A stretch of DNA of 64,000 nt from Pantoea agglomerans (GCF_020149765.1 NZ_CP083809.1:1-64000); one strand, 5' to 3'; counted from the stretch's first letter, positions 47,124 through 57,434 are shown. The notes: generated from the sequence alone by a model not told the origin. Program-made: numbers and translations.

Positions 47124-47735
47124 CTACGCAGCAGGCGGCGCGGTACGCGCAAAACTCTCGCGCTGAAACAGATGCTCCGCCAGCTTCACCAGCGCCGGGC
47201 GATCCACGCACCAGTTGGGCACGACGTGGCGAAAGTTGATATAGCCGATGGTGCAGCCCACCGCGATATCGGCAAGATTGAGCGTGCCGTTATTCAGCAA
47301 ACGCCCTTCCGCCGCTATGGCTTCCAGCTTATCCAGCCCGCGCAGGATCTTCTCCCGGTTGCGCGTCAGCACCTCGGCGGACTGCTGCTCCGGCGCGCGC
47401 AGCTTCTCGCGCACGATAACGCTGGCGCAGTCGCTGACCCCGTCTGCCAGCCGCTCGGTCTGCCGAATATGCAGCGCCAGCCAGGCGTCCTCCGGCAGCA
47501 GCGCGGGCGCATCGCCGCGCAGCTCCAGATACTGTGCGATAATCGAGGAGTCAAACCAGGCCTGCTGGCTGTCGTCAATCAGCGTCGGCACCTTGCCCAG
47601 CGGATTGTGGTGCGAAACCTGGCTGTCGGGGCTGTAAGGCGCATCGTTCACAAATTCGAATACGATGCCTTTCTCCAGCAGCATGACAGATATCTTCCGT
47701 ACAAAAGGGCTGGTATAGCTGCCGATCAGTTTCAT
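47124..47735 (-). CDS. yibF: Glutathione S-transferase family protein YibF
   Basis: A 203-residue thioredoxin-fold/GST protein (E. coli YibF 202). N-terminal MKLIGSYTSPFVRKISVMLLEKGIVFEFVND, cis-Pro region NPLGKVPTL, then a helical domain ending NFRHVVPNWCVDRPALVKLAEHLFQRESFARTAPP, nearly shared with E. coli. Physiological substrate unknown. Just downstream of fdhE on the same strand, 28 bp away, so it may be read from the fdo operon. Confidence 0.92.
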   Translation of the reverse strand: MKLIGSYTSPFVRKISVMLLEKGIVFEFVNDAPYSPDSQVSHHNPLGKVPTLIDDSQQAWFDSSIIAQYLELRGDAPALLPEDAWLALHIRQTERLADGVSDCASVIVREKLRAPEQQSAEVLTRNREKILRGLDKLEAIAAEGRLLNNGTLNLADIAVGCTIGYINFRHVVPNWCVDRPALVKLAEHLFQRESFARTAPPAA

Positions 47736-47763
47736 CGCACTCCTCCGCCGTTAAAAGGTGTAG

Positions 47764-48690
47764 TTAGCTCTCATCCGGAAAAAGAAAAGGGTTCAGGCTG
47801 CTGCGTGAAAAGCCTTCCTGCTCCATGCGCGCATCCAGCACCAGCGAGGCGAGGTCGTCCGCTACCGGCTCCAGCGCCGGATCCTTTTCCTGATAAAGCA
47901 TCTTCAGATAGGTACCGCAGTCGCCGCAGCTCTCCGCTTTTACCGCCGCATGCTCGCTGTCCAGCGACCAGTAGTGCAGGTCGCGCGTCTGTTCGCAGTT
48001 GCTGCACTTGCTGCGCGCCACATACCACTCGCTTTCGCACAGGTTGCAGTGCAGATAGCGCAGGCCCTGCTGCGTGCCGAGATGCACCACGCTCGCCACC
48101 GGCATGCTGGCGCATACGGGGCAGAACTGGCGATGCTCGCCATATTCGGCGCGCGCTTTGCCCGGGATCAGCGCCGCCATCTGCGCCCAGTAAACCGACA
48201 GCGCCGCCCAGATAAAGGGCGCTTTGTCGCTGCTGACCAGTGCGAACTCGCCCGCCAGCAGCGCGCTGGCAAGGGTTTCCAGTTCGCCTGCGGCGGTTTT
48301 TTCCAGGTTTTCCAGCACCGCCAGCGCCTGGCCGGTCATCTCCGGCTTTAGCTCGGCGATCAGCGAATGCAGCAGCCGCTGCCAGTGCGCGTCGCGCGGC
48401 AGGCTGTGAATGTCGAGCGGCGGCTTGCCCTCGGCGGCGCTCTGCACCAGGCGATCGTGAAGATCCCGGTGCAGCGGATGGTCATACAGCACGATCTCCT
48501 GCGCCTGGGCGATCTTGGCGGCGAAACGCAAATAGTCGCCCAGCGGATTTTTAGCCGCCAGATCGCGCAGTCGCGCAGCGCGGCGGCTATAAAGGTTCTT
48601 CAGCCGTGGAAAAAGTAACGGCGGAATGGTATCCGCCGTGTTTTTTTCGCTCTTCTCCAGCTGGTCTTGCGGGATGATGCGAATACTCAT
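47764..48690 (-). CDS. fdhE: Formate dehydrogenase accessory protein FdhE
   Basis: Cytosolic iron-binding (rubredoxin-like) maturation factor for respiratory formate dehydrogenases, thought to work with Tat-exported FdoG/FdoH. At 308 residues it is one shorter than E. coli. Metal-binding CxxC pairs: [30 protein letters not shown] and [10 protein letters not shown]-terminal [15 protein letters not shown]. Overlaps fdoI by one base (TGATG), so expression is coupled to the operon. Confidence 0.95.
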   Translation of the reverse strand: MSIRIIPQDQLEKSEKNTADTIPPLLFPRLKNLYSRRAARLRDLAAKNPLGDYLRFAAKIAQAQEIVLYDHPLHRDLHDRLVQSAAEGKPPLDIHSLPRDAHWQRLLHSLIAELKPEMTGQALAVLENLEKTAAGELETLASALLAGEFALVSSDKAPFIWAALSVYWAQMAALIPGKARAEYGEHRQFCPVCASMPVASVVHLGTQQGLRYLHCNLCESEWYVARSKCSNCEQTRDLHYWSLDSEHAAVKAESCGDCGTYLKMLYQEKDPALEPVADDLASLVLDARMEQEGFSRSSLNPFLFPDES

Positions 48691-49331
48691 CAGAGGCGTT
48701 TTTCCTGTTGTATTGAGCGGTTACGCTGCTCGCGATACCAGCGAGGATGGTGCTTTTTCGCCCATGCGGGGCTTACCCAGCCTTCGACCATCGCCGTAAT
48801 GGTGCCTTTAACCCACAGCGCCGCATAGATGTGCACCATAATCACGACGATCAGGCCCACGGCGGAGAGAGAGTGCACCAGCAGCGCCGCGCGGATCAGC
48901 GGGATGCTGAAGGCGCCGGCGAACCAGGGACGCCAGATTACCACGCCGCTAAGCAGCAGCAGCACTAAGCTGATGATAGCAGCCCAGAACACACACTTCT
49001 GGCCAAAATTATAGCGGCCCGTATCGCCGACCTCTTCATTAAGGGCAATTTTGTGAATATTGCGCGCCCACAGCAGGTCCTCTCTGTTCACCAGATTATG
49101 ATGCCAGTAGCGGAAAAACATCCGCATAAAGGCAACAAACATGGTTACGCCGATAAAAGGATGCAGGATACGCGCCAGCTGCGGCGTGCCCAGCACATTC
49201 ATCAGCCAGTTGAACGAGGGGAACAGAAAGCCCAGCCCGCTGAACGCCAGCAGCACAAAACAGATGGCAACAATCCAGTGATTGATACGCTCCGCCGCGC
49301 GGTAGCGTATGATGCGCTCGCCTTTTTTCAC
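48690..49331 (-). CDS. fdoI: Formate dehydrogenase gamma subunit, cytochrome b556
   Basis: Inner-membrane di-heme cytochrome that passes electrons from the beta subunit to quinone, 213 residues (E. coli FdoI 211). Four helices with heme-ligand histidines ([76 protein letters not shown]). Overlaps fdoH by 4 bp (ATGA). Part of fdoGHI-fdhE. Confidence 0.95.
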   Translation of the reverse strand: MKKGERIIRYRAAERINHWIVAICFVLLAFSGLGFLFPSFNWLMNVLGTPQLARILHPFIGVTMFVAFMRMFFRYWHHNLVNREDLLWARNIHKIALNEEVGDTGRYNFGQKCVFWAAIISLVLLLLSGVVIWRPWFAGAFSIPLIRAALLVHSLSAVGLIVVIMVHIYAALWVKGTITAMVEGWVSPAWAKKHHPRWYREQRNRSIQQEKRL

Positions 49332-50212
49332 TCTTCCTCCTCCTTATGCTGCTCCTCATCGACCCGATTCGGGCCTACGCCGACATAGTGGAACACCGAT
49401 GCGGCAAAGGTGGCGGCGAAGCCTATCGCCGCCAGCGGTTTCCAGACGCCTTTCCAGAAGGTCACTGTCGAACTGATGCTGGGGTTTTCCGGCAGCCCGT
49501 GGTAGAGCTGCGGCTTATTAGCGTGGTGCAGCACATACATCACATGGGTGCCGCCGACGCCTGCCGGATCGTAAAGACCGGCGTTTTCGAAGCCGCGCGA
49601 TTTGAGATCGGCGACGCGCTCTGCCGCCAGCTGCTGCATCTCCTCTTTGCTGCCGAAGTGGATTGCACCGGTCGGGCAGGTTTTGACGCAGGCGGGTTCC
49701 TGACCGACACTGACCCGATCGACGCAGAGCGTACACTTATAGGCGCGGTTGTCCTCCTGGCTGATGCGCGGCACGTTAAACGGGCATCCGGCGATGCAGT
49801 AGCCGCAGCCGATGCAGTGCTCAGACTGAAAGTCGACGATGCCGTTGGCGTACTGCACGATAGCGCCCGCCGACGGACAGGCTTTTAAACAGCCGGGATC
49901 GGCGCAGTGCATACAGCCATCCTTGCGGATCAGCCATTCCAGCCGGCCATTCTCCTCAACCTCCGAGAAGCGCATCACCGTCCAGGCTTTGGCGTTGAGA
50001 TCGGTCGGGTTGTCGTACACGCCGATATTGTGTCCAACCTCGGCGCGGATATCGTTCCATTCCGAGCAGGCGACCTGACAGCCTTTACAGCCGATACAGG
50101 TGGTGACGTCGATCAGCTTGGCGACCTGCTGTCGATGATCGCGCGCCTGCGGCGCGGGCGTGAGCGAGCTGGTCGCGGAGCGACGAATAATGTCCTGTGT
50201 GGGGTAAGCCAT
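49328..50212 (-). CDS. fdoH: Formate dehydrogenase beta subunit, Fe-S protein
   Basis: Electron-transfer subunit carrying four [4Fe-4S] clusters, 294 residues (E. coli FdoH 300). Cysteine clusters: [76 protein letters not shown]-terminal helix ([22 protein letters not shown]) anchors it from the periplasmic side. It starts 12 bp after fdoG. Confidence 0.96.
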   Translation of the reverse strand: MAYPTQDIIRRSATSSLTPAPQARDHRQQVAKLIDVTTCIGCKGCQVACSEWNDIRAEVGHNIGVYDNPTDLNAKAWTVMRFSEVEENGRLEWLIRKDGCMHCADPGCLKACPSAGAIVQYANGIVDFQSEHCIGCGYCIAGCPFNVPRISQEDNRAYKCTLCVDRVSVGQEPACVKTCPTGAIHFGSKEEMQQLAAERVADLKSRGFENAGLYDPAGVGGTHVMYVLHHANKPQLYHGLPENPSISSTVTFWKGVWKPLAAIGFAATFAASVFHYVGVGPNRVDEEQHKEEEE

Positions 50213-50224
50213 GTTCGTTCTCCG

Positions 50225-53200
50225 TTACGCCTTTTCCACTTTTACTAAAAATCCTTTGTATTCCGGCGTTTGCGAGTTGGCATCCCCCACTGACGGCGTC
50301 AGCGTGTTGGCGAGGAAGCCTTTGCGCGTCGCGCCTTCAAAACCCCAGTGGCAGGGAATGCCGACGGTATCGACCGGCTTGCCGTCAATGTGCAGGCGCT
50401 GCAGGCGCCGCGTCACCACCGCTTTGGCTTTGATATAGCCGCGGCGGGAAGAGACCCTGACGCTGTCGCCCGCCTTGATGCCTTTCTCCGCCGCCAGCTC
50501 TGCGCCAATCTCCACAAACTGCTCCGGCTGCGCGATCGCGTTCAGCAGGGCGTGTTTCGTCCAGTGGCGGAACAGCTCGGTAATGGAGTAGGTGGTGGCG
50601 ACGCAGGGATAGTCGGCCACTTCGCCCAGCAGCGCGGCGTCGCGCGCAAAGAGGCGCGCCACCGGGCTGTGGCTCTGCTGCGGATGCAGTGGATTGGCGC
50701 CCAGCGGGCTCTCCATCGGCTCGTAGTGCTCGGGGAATGGCCCGTCGGCCATTTTGTCGAGGGCGAAGAGATGGCCCAGGCCATCCGGCTGCATGATAAA
50801 GGGGCCCGCCTGCTGCTGCGGCGCCAGCGTCAGCGGATAGTCCGGCACGTCGATACCCTGCCAGCGCTGGCCGTCCCACTCGATCAGGCGACGATTCGGA
50901 TCCCAGGCTTTGCCCTGTTCGTCGGCGGAGGCGCGGTTATAGAGAATGCGGCGGTTCGCCGGCCACGCCCAGGCCCAGCCGGAAACCGCGCCCAGCCCGG
51001 AGGGATCGGCGTTGTCGCGACGCGCCATCTGGTTGCCCTGCGGCGTCCAGCTGCCGGCATAGATCCAGCAGGCGCTGGCGGTGCTGCCGTCGTTGCGCAG
51101 TTCGGCGAAGGAGTTAAGCTGCTGGCCTTTTTTCAGCAGCAGCTTGCCGCTGGCGTCGTAAATGTCCTGCAGCGCGCGGCCGTTGCTCTCCTGCGCCACC
51201 TCTTCCGGCGACGGATCGGCGGGGTTGCTGTAGTCCCAGCGCATCGCCAGCAGCGGCTCTGGCGCGACGCCGCCCTCCTGGCGGTAGAGTTCGCGCAGGC
51301 GCAAAAAGAGATTGCCGAGGATTCTGCCGTCGTGCAGCGCCTCGCCCGGCGGCTCGGCGGCGGCCCAGTGCCACTGCAGCCAGCGCGACGAGTTGGCGAC
51401 CGAGCCGTTCTCTTCGGCGAAGCAGGAAGAGGGCAGGCGGAACACCTCGGTCGCAATCTGCGCGGGATCGACGTCGTTGAATTCGCCGTGAGGCTGCCAG
51501 AAGCTGGCGGTTTCGGTGCTGAGCGGATCGATCACCACCATATACTTCAGGCGCGAGAGGGCGCGACAGGCTTTGTTCTTGTCCGGGAAGGCGGCGAGCA
51601 GGTTAAAGCCCTGAACAAGGGCACCGTTTATTTCGCCCTGCTCCATCATCTCCGCCTGCGCCATGCAGTCGTAGCTCTTGTCCCATTTGGGCAGCCAGTC
51701 GTAGCCCCACTGGTTGTCCGCCGTGGCGCTGTCGCCGTAAAAGCTCTTCATCAGGCTGATAAAGAACTTATCGGTGTTTTGCCAGTAGTTGACCTGGCCC
51801 GGCAGCGATGCGGCAGGCGTCGCTTTTTGCAGATAGTCCGCCAGCGTCGCCATCTTCTCCGACGGCAGCGGCAGATAGCCCGGTAAACTTTGCGACAGCA
51901 GGCCGAGATCGGTATAGCCCTGTACGTTGGAGTGGCCGCGCAGCGCGTTAATGCCGCCGCCCGGCATGCCGATATTGCCCAGCAGCAGCTGGATCATCGC
52001 CGCGGTGCGGATAATCTGCGAGCCGTTGGTATGGTGCGTCCAGCCCAGCGCGTAGAGGATAGTGGCGGTGCGGTTGGGGGCGCTGGTGGTCGCCAGCTGG
52101 CGGCAGATAGTGAGAAAGGTCTCACGCGGGGTGCCGCACAGACGTTCCACCATTTCCGGCGTGTAGCGGCTGGCGTGCGCTTTGAGCAGATTAAGCACGC
52201 AGCGCGGATGGCTAAAGCTGTCGTCGCGGCGCGCATGACCGTTCTCATCCAGCTCATAGCGCCAGCTGGTGCGGTCGTACTGGCGCGTCTCCGCATCGTA
52301 GCCGCTGAACAGCCCCTCTTCAAAGCTATAGCCCTCGCTGACGATCAGCGCGGCGTTGGTGAAGGCGCGCACGTAGGGCTGCTGAATCTGGTTGTGCTGC
52401 AGCAGATAGTGAATGACGCCCATCAGGAACACCACGTCGCTGCCCGCGCGCACCGGCGCATAGAGATCGGCTACCGACGCCGAACGGTTAAAGCGCGGAT
52501 CCACGACGATAACCTGCGCGTTGTTGCGCGTCTTCGCCTCGATCACCCATTTAAAGCCGACCGGGTGCGCTTCCGCCGGATTGCCGCCCATAATCAACAC
52601 CACGTTGGCGTTCCTGATGTCGTTCCAGCTGTTGGTCATTGCGCCGCGGCCGAAGCTGGGCGCCAGCGCGGCGACCGTGGGGCCGTGGCACAGCCGCGCC
52701 TGGTTCTCCAGCGCAACGATGCCGAGCGCGCGGGCAAATTTATGGTCGAGCAGCCCGGTTTCATTGCTGGCGGCGGACGAGCAGAACATGGCGGTGGTCG
52801 GCCAGCGGTTGGCCGTGACGCCGGCGGCGTTGGTTTGCTGGAAGTGGGCGTCGCGATCCTGCTTCATCAGGCGGGCGATGCGCTCAAACGCCTCCTGCCA
52901 GCTGATGCGCTGCCACTTGTCGCTGCCTGGCGCGCGGTACTCCGGATATTTGAGCCGCTGGTCGCTGTGAATATAGTCGAGCACGCCCGCGCCTTTCGGG
53001 CAGAGCGAGCCGCGGCTGACCGGATGATCGGGATCGCCTTCGATATGGTAGATAGCGGCGCTGGCGTTTTTGGCGCCGTCGCCAAGGCTGTAGATCAGCA
53101 TGCCGCAGCCGACGGAACAGTAAGTGCAGTTATTGCGGGTCTCTCTGGCGCGTACGAGCTTATATTCCCTGATACCGGCCAGCGCGGATTCCGGTGCGAA

Positions 53201-53275
53201 GCCCAGCAGCGCCGCGCTGGTGCCCGCCATTCCGCCAGCGCAGATTTTGAAAAAACTCCGTCTGGTAATTTGCAT
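50225..53275 (-). CDS. fdoG: Formate dehydrogenase-O alpha subunit, cysteine (not selenocysteine) form
   Basis: Molybdopterin (bis-MGD) catalytic subunit oxidising formate in the periplasm, 1016 residues, the size of E. coli FdoG/FdnG. Twin-arginine signal MQITRRSFFKICAGGMAGTS; [4Fe-4S] motif NNCTYCSVGCGMLIYS; RLCHGPTVAALAPSFGRGAMTN at the active site. E. coli has selenocysteine (UGA) at residue 196. Here codon 196 (complement of 52688-52690) is TGC, cysteine, so the frame is open without recoding. His197 is retained. Gene order fdoGHI-fdhE with divergent fdhD identifies the O-type rather than the nitrate-linked N-type enzyme. Confidence 0.95.
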   Translation of the reverse strand: MQITRRSFFKICAGGMAGTSAALLGFAPESALAGIREYKLVRARETRNNCTYCSVGCGMLIYSLGDGAKNASAAIYHIEGDPDHPVSRGSLCPKGAGVLDYIHSDQRLKYPEYRAPGSDKWQRISWQEAFERIARLMKQDRDAHFQQTNAAGVTANRWPTTAMFCSSAASNETGLLDHKFARALGIVALENQARLCHGPTVAALAPSFGRGAMTNSWNDIRNANVVLIMGGNPAEAHPVGFKWVIEAKTRNNAQVIVVDPRFNRSASVADLYAPVRAGSDVVFLMGVIHYLLQHNQIQQPYVRAFTNAALIVSEGYSFEEGLFSGYDAETRQYDRTSWRYELDENGHARRDDSFSHPRCVLNLLKAHASRYTPEMVERLCGTPRETFLTICRQLATTSAPNRTATILYALGWTHHTNGSQIIRTAAMIQLLLGNIGMPGGGINALRGHSNVQGYTDLGLLSQSLPGYLPLPSEKMATLADYLQKATPAASLPGQVNYWQNTDKFFISLMKSFYGDSATADNQWGYDWLPKWDKSYDCMAQAEMMEQGEINGALVQGFNLLAAFPDKNKACRALSRLKYMVVIDPLSTETASFWQPHGEFNDVDPAQIATEVFRLPSSCFAEENGSVANSSRWLQWHWAAAEPPGEALHDGRILGNLFLRLRELYRQEGGVAPEPLLAMRWDYSNPADPSPEEVAQESNGRALQDIYDASGKLLLKKGQQLNSFAELRNDGSTASACWIYAGSWTPQGNQMARRDNADPSGLGAVSGWAWAWPANRRILYNRASADEQGKAWDPNRRLIEWDGQRWQGIDVPDYPLTLAPQQQAGPFIMQPDGLGHLFALDKMADGPFPEHYEPMESPLGANPLHPQQSHSPVARLFARDAALLGEVADYPCVATTYSITELFRHWTKHALLNAIAQPEQFVEIGAELAAEKGIKAGDSVRVSSRRGYIKAKAVVTRRLQRLHIDGKPVDTVGIPCHWGFEGATRKGFLANTLTPSVGDANSQTPEYKGFLVKVEKA

Positions 53276-53669
53276 TTATCTTTCTTCTTTATTGGCTCCA
53301 TTGCGAAGCTATGCAAAATAACAATCCTGTCTGCGTCTTATTTGATGAAGGTCAATAAGTTAGCTTTTAGTAATGCCTTTTTTAAATTCTGTTTAAATTT
53401 GTTTGAAGAGCGGCCAGCGTAGCGCGTGCTGTTTCAGGCGACGGGAAAACGCGCCCTTCTCAAATAAAGGCGAGGTTAAGCGCAACGGAAAATCATTCTC
53501 ATTTATCTCGCTAAAGCGCGCCGTAGCGCCATCGGTTATCTTTTCACCGCATAATTTGTATAGCGGTTTTTTTGCGCTGCCGGTGACAACAGGGCAAACT
53601 TAACCGCGCGGCTGGCCGCCCTCGCGGCTGCGCAAAATTTAATCTCTTGTTAACAACAGGTCGTACTCC
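53276..53669. promoter_or_regulatory. Divergent fdoG/fdhD control region with FNR-like and Fur-like sites
   Basis: No gene is visible in these 394 bp, which are AT-rich near fdoG. TTGAT-GAAG-GTCAA (53342-53355) matches the FNR half-site consensus TTGAT/ATCAA at all but one position and lies 67 bp before fdoG. The complement of 53488-53507 reads GATAAATGAGAATGATTTTC, near the Fur consensus (about 16 of 19 if one A is skipped). Both are single-site, by-eye calls. A short palindrome TTGTTAACAA occurs just before fdhD (53647-53656). Confidence 0.45.
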
Positions 53670-54494
53670 TTGAACGTTATCCCGCAAATCCCCGGCGAAA
53701 ATTTAACAACTCAGACCGGCGTCAGCGAAATGCCGGTATGGCAGCGCGCCGACCTGAGCGTGGCGCAGCCCGACTGGCTGGCGGATGAAGTGCCGGTCGC
53801 CCTGGTCTATAACGGCATCTCCCACGTGGTGATGATGACCACGCCGAAAGATCTGGAGGCGTTCGCCATCGGCTTTTCCCTGTCGGAAGGCATTATCGAC
53901 GCGCCGGGCGATATTTTTGGTCTCGACGTGGTGCCGGGCTGTAACGGCATTGAGGTGCAGATCGAACTTTCCAGCCGACGTTTTATGGCGCTAAAAGAGC
54001 AGCGGCGCGCGCTGGCGGGACGCACGGGCTGCGGCGTATGCGGCGTCGAGCAGCTGGAGCAGATCGGCAAGCCGGTGCAGCCGCTGCCTTTTACCCAGAC
54101 CTTTGAGCTGGCGCAGCTGGATCGCGGCCTGAGCCAGCTAAAGCGTTTTCAGCCGGTCGGTCAGCAAACCGGCTGCACCCACGCGGCGGCCTGGCTGCGT
54201 CCGGATGGGGATCTGGCGGGCGGCTGCGAAGATGTGGGTCGCCACGTTGCGCTGGATAAGCTGCTTGGCTACCGCAGCCGCGCGGCGTGGGGCGACGGCG
54301 CGGTGCTGGTCTCCAGCCGCGCCAGCTATGAGATGGTGCAGAAATCCGCGATGTGCGGCGTCGAGATCCTGTTCGCCGTCTCGGCGGCGACCCGCCTGGC
54401 CGTCGAGGTGGCGGAGCGCTGCAACCTTACGCTGGTCGGCTTCAGCAAGCCGGGACGCGCCACCGTCTATACCCATCCGCAGCGGCTGCGCTAA
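53670..54494 (+). CDS. fdhD: Sulfur carrier FdhD for formate dehydrogenase
   Basis: Sulfurtransferase that moves sulfur from IscS to the molybdenum cofactor of formate dehydrogenase. The 274 residues align with E. coli FdhD (277): [35 protein letters not shown], the essential CxxC loop [36 protein letters not shown] and [19 protein letters not shown]. The start is TTG at 53670. No ATG precedes the conserved part, so the rare start codon seems genuine. It is divergent from fdoG. Confidence 0.93.
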   Translation: MNVIPQIPGENLTTQTGVSEMPVWQRADLSVAQPDWLADEVPVALVYNGISHVVMMTTPKDLEAFAIGFSLSEGIIDAPGDIFGLDVVPGCNGIEVQIELSSRRFMALKEQRRALAGRTGCGVCGVEQLEQIGKPVQPLPFTQTFELAQLDRGLSQLKRFQPVGQQTGCTHAAAWLRPDGDLAGGCEDVGRHVALDKLLGYRSRAAWGDGAVLVSSRASYEMVQKSAMCGVEILFAVSAATRLAVEVAERCNLTLVGFSKPGRATVYTHPQRLR

Positions 54495-54606
54495 GGCGCG
54501 TTTAGCGCCAGCGGTCTGTAAAAACAACAGTTTGTTTATAACGGATTTGTAAATTCCTTATCTTTAATGGGGCATTGATTACCCTTTTCCGGATCATGAA
54601 TTTAAC

Positions 54607-54612
54607 TATAAT
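54607..54612 (+). promoter_or_regulatory. Candidate -10 element of sodA
   Basis: A perfect TATAAT lies 72 bp before the sodA start. The -35 region (TTTCCG about 15 bp up) is poor, which fits a promoter that depends on activators such as SoxS (inference). Confidence 0.45.
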
Positions 54613-54678
54613 GGTTCGACTGCTTACGCGGCACGCCATCAGGCGGCGCCGCCCAAATATGAAATGGAGAGGAAGAAC

Positions 54679-55296
54679 ATGAGTTATTCACTGCCATCCC
54701 TGCCTTACGCATACGACGCACTGGAACCGCACTTCGACAAGCAGACGATGGAAATCCATCACACCAAACACCACCAGACCTACGTTAACAACGCTAACGC
54801 CGCGCTGGAAGGGACCGAATTCGCTGACCTGCCGGTTGACGAGCTGATTACCAAACTGGATCAGGTTCCGGCAGACAAAAAAACCGTGCTGCGCAACAAC
54901 GCCGGCGGTCACGCTAACCACAGCCTGTTCTGGAAAGGCCTGAAAACCGGTACCACGCTGCAGGGTGACCTGAAAGCGGCTATCGAAAAAGATTTCGGCA
55001 GCGTTGAGAAATTCCAGGAAGAGTTTGAGAAAGCCGCCGCTACCCGCTTTGGTTCAGGCTGGGCGTGGCTGGTGAAAAAAGGCGACAAACTGGCCGTGGT
55101 CTCTACCGCTAACCAGGACAACCCGCTGATGGGCGAAGCGATCTCCGGCGCGTCAGGCTACCCGATCCTGGGCCTGGACGTCTGGGAGCACGCCTACTAC
55201 CTGAAGTATCAGAACAAACGCCCTGACTACATCAAGGCGTTCTGGAACGTGGTGAACTGGGACGAAGCCGCAGCGCGTTTCGCCTCTGCTAAATAA
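54679..55296 (+). CDS. sodA: Manganese superoxide dismutase SodA
   Basis: Cytosolic dismutase, 205 residues (E. coli 206). Start [38 protein letters not shown]. Metal ligands are the His in [11 protein letters not shown] (His27), the His in [10 protein letters not shown], and Asp/His in [32 protein letters not shown] overlaps a possible ATG 5 codons upstream. 54679 is preferred. A strong terminator follows. Confidence 0.97.
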   Translation: MSYSLPSLPYAYDALEPHFDKQTMEIHHTKHHQTYVNNANAALEGTEFADLPVDELITKLDQVPADKKTVLRNNAGGHANHSLFWKGLKTGTTLQGDLKAAIEKDFGSVEKFQEEFEKAAATRFGSGWAWLVKKGDKLAVVSTANQDNPLMGEAISGASGYPILGLDVWEHAYYLKYQNKRPDYIKAFWNVVNWDEAAARFASAK

Positions 55297-55316
55297 GTTG
55301 TTCCGTTAATAAAGCT

Positions 55317-55347
55317 AAAACCGGCGAAGCGATTCGCCGGTTTTTTT
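55317..55347 (+). terminator. Terminator after sodA
   Basis: Stem CCGGCGAA-GCGA-TTCGCCGG preceded by AAAA and followed by T7, 20 bp after the sodA stop. Confidence 0.92.
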
Positions 55348-55479
55348 ATGGCTAAAACAGCGGTAATTAAACCGCAGCTAAACATGCGCGCAGCTGGCTT
55401 TTAACCTTTCAGGACATTAACCTTCCGTTGAATTTCACGCAGGTAGGCTAAATAACATTCCACCAGAGAATGTAATATT

Positions 55480-56442
55480 ATGTCTATTATAACTACATCT
55501 ACACCGGCCGCCGAATCATCTGCTTCGCTGTTTTTTCAGCTCATCAGCGGAAAATATATTCCTGATAAACTGTGGTTGAGTAAACAATTCCGCCTGAAGT
55601 TCGCGCTGCGAACGCTGGCGTTTCCCGTCACAACGCTGCGCTATTTACACCAGCTGTCGCGCCTGCCCGATTTACATCAGGTAATGAGCGTGCAGGGGTT
55701 ATTACCCGCCAAGCTGCACCGTCCCTATTTGCGCGCCGGGTTCAGCGTGGCGGCGCGCGCGCAGGCGATCCTTGATCACTATCAGCTCATCGCCACGTTG
55801 CAAAACGGCCGGCTGCGTCAGCTGCTGCAAAGCCCCGGCGATAATTTACTGGCGACGCTGAGCGGGAAAAACGGTGAGACGTTCGAGCTTTTTTGCTGCC
55901 CGGGCCGTTTCGATCGCGAAGGGGAAATTACGCTGGTGCTGCGCTATCAGCAGGAGGTTATCGCCTCGCTCTCTTTTTCGCTGATCCTGGAGGCTGGCGT
56001 GCGCACTGTGCTGATCGGCGGCCTGCAGGGGCCGCGTAAACATATCTCTAACGAGGTGATCCGCGAGGCGACGAAAGCGGCGCACGGGCTATTTCCCAAA
56101 CGCCTCGTTATGGAGGTGGTCTGTATGCTGGCGCAGCGCTGTGCGGCGGAGAAGATTATCGCCGTAGGCGATACTACACACGTGTTCCGCAGCCTGCGCT
56201 ATCGCCACAGCAAAAGCGATTACTTCTTTGCCAGCTATAGCGAGTTCTGGACATCGCTGGGCGGCGAGGCGCGTAAAGACGCGCTCTATCAGCTGCCGCT
56301 CAGCCTGCCGCGTAAAGCGCTGGAGGAGATCGCCAGTAAAAAGCGTGCGGAATATCGTCGACGTTATGAACTGCTTGATGCGCTGGCGCAGCAGGTGTCA
56401 GCTGCCGTCGGCCAGCGCGGAGAGGATCAGGCGGCCGCCTGA
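55480..56442 (+). CDS. VirK/YbjX family protein (DUF535)
   Basis: A 320-residue soluble protein of the VirK/YbjX family, first described in Shigella and Salmonella and linked to membrane stress and peptide resistance. Matching features: LPAKLHRPYLRAGFSVAARAQAILDHY, GGLQGPRKHISNEVIREATKAAHGLFPKRLVMEVVCMLAQ, and THVFRSLRYRHSKSDYFFASYSEFWTSLGG. No membrane helix or signal peptide. PhoP-type control is known for relatives. I saw no clear PhoP box. Molecular role unknown. Confidence 0.87.
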   Translation: MSIITTSTPAAESSASLFFQLISGKYIPDKLWLSKQFRLKFALRTLAFPVTTLRYLHQLSRLPDLHQVMSVQGLLPAKLHRPYLRAGFSVAARAQAILDHYQLIATLQNGRLRQLLQSPGDNLLATLSGKNGETFELFCCPGRFDREGEITLVLRYQQEVIASLSFSLILEAGVRTVLIGGLQGPRKHISNEVIREATKAAHGLFPKRLVMEVVCMLAQRCAAEKIIAVGDTTHVFRSLRYRHSKSDYFFASYSEFWTSLGGEARKDALYQLPLSLPRKALEEIASKKRAEYRRRYELLDALAQQVSAAVGQRGEDQAAA

Positions 56443-56450
56443 TCCCGCAC

Positions 56451-56813
56451 TCAGAACGGCTTCTTCGCGAAGCCGGTCATCACTTTCAGGCCCATTTCGC
56501 GGCCCAGCGCGGTCATGGGATGCACCACCACCAGGCCACGCACGCTCTTCTTCAGCGTGCCCATATCGGCCTGCTCTTTTTTGGTGATCTCACGGCTGAA
56601 CGGCAGCGCCATCAGCTTCTGCGCCTCTTTGCTCAGCTTGTCGTCGCGCTTGTCGCGCAGGCGTTCGATCTCGGTCACCAGCTTCTCTTTTTCTTTCAGC
56701 AGCGCGCCCAGCTTCTCGGCGTCGCCCGCTTCCAGCAGCTGCGGCTCTTTACGATTCAGGGCGTCCAGCTGATCGCTCAGACGTTTAATCTCGGCTTTTT
56801 CTTGCTCTTTCAT
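56451..56813 (-). CDS. yibL: YibL, ribosome-associated DUF2810 protein
   Basis: A 120-residue, highly charged protein with the E. coli YibL length. The N-terminal half is a predicted coiled coil ([49 protein letters not shown]). The C-terminal half is nearly invariant: [41 protein letters not shown]. coli YibL has been reported on ribosomes (recall); role unclear. It lies downstream of the mtl genes as in E. coli. Confidence 0.93.
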   Translation of the reverse strand: MKEQEKAEIKRLSDQLDALNRKEPQLLEAGDAEKLGALLKEKEKLVTEIERLRDKRDDKLSKEAQKLMALPFSREITKKEQADMGTLKKSVRGLVVVHPMTALGREMGLKVMTGFAKKPF

Positions 56814-56900
56814 GGCGAAAACTCGTTGTGGAAAACAGGCAAAGGATACACGAAAAGCGGCGCAAATTCGCGCGCGGCAAGCGAGGAGGGCGCCTGAAGC

Positions 56901-57434
56901 TCAGGCGCCGGGACGTTTGAACGCCTGTTTCAGGCTAATGCGCGAGATCAGCTCGGTCAGAGAGAGCACCATGGTCGAGCGCACCATTTGCAGATAGCGC
57001 TGCTGCTGCATGGCGCGCAGCTCGGCATCGTCGGGATGAAAATCGGGTTTCGGCGGCCAGGCGGCCACGCAGTGCAGCTCGCCAAAGGGGCCGAGGATCT
57101 CATCGTCGGTAAAGCGATAGTCGCCGCGATCGTGGTTCAGCTCTTCGCGCAGCGCCAGCAGTAGCTCGCAATCTTCATACTCATGGCGGCTGATGACGCC
57201 CAAACCATAGATAAGCTTAAGGCGCACCGGCAGTTCGCCGAGCGGGCCGTCGCCCAGCAGCAGCGGCTCAACCGCATACTTCACCGCGTAGTCATCCTTG
57301 CGAAACACCTGCAGCACCAGCAGATTGACCGCTTCGGCCAACAGCTCGACGGCAGCGATCAGAAAGCTTCTCACCGAACGTCCGGCGTTCAGGCGCTCAA
57401 GCACCCGGTTTTCAAAAGCTTGCTTCTCTTCCAT
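56901..57434 (-). CDS. mtlR: Mannitol operon repressor MtlR
   Basis: A 177-residue MtlR-family protein (E. coli 195, with a longer N-terminus). MEEKQAFENRVLERLNAGRSVRSFLIAAVELLAEAVNLLVLQVFRKDDYAVKYAVEPLLLGDGPLGELPVRLKLIYGLGVI and EELNHDRGDYRFTDDEILGPFGELHCVA are conserved. It has no classic DNA-binding motif and represses mtl, partly through HPr binding in E. coli. The frame extends upstream, but the ATG at 57434 has AGG 5 nt away. It follows mtlD by 82 bp. Confidence 0.92.
   Translation of the reverse strand: MEEKQAFENRVLERLNAGRSVRSFLIAAVELLAEAVNLLVLQVFRKDDYAVKYAVEPLLLGDGPLGELPVRLKLIYGLGVISRHEYEDCELLLALREELNHDRGDYRFTDDEILGPFGELHCVAAWPPKPDFHPDDAELRAMQQQRYLQMVRSTMVLSLTELISRISLKQAFKRPGA

Noticed and set aside
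52688..52690. Possible selenocysteine UGA in fdoG
   Set aside because: The codon is TGC; the frame is open throughout, so no recoding or SECIS is needed.
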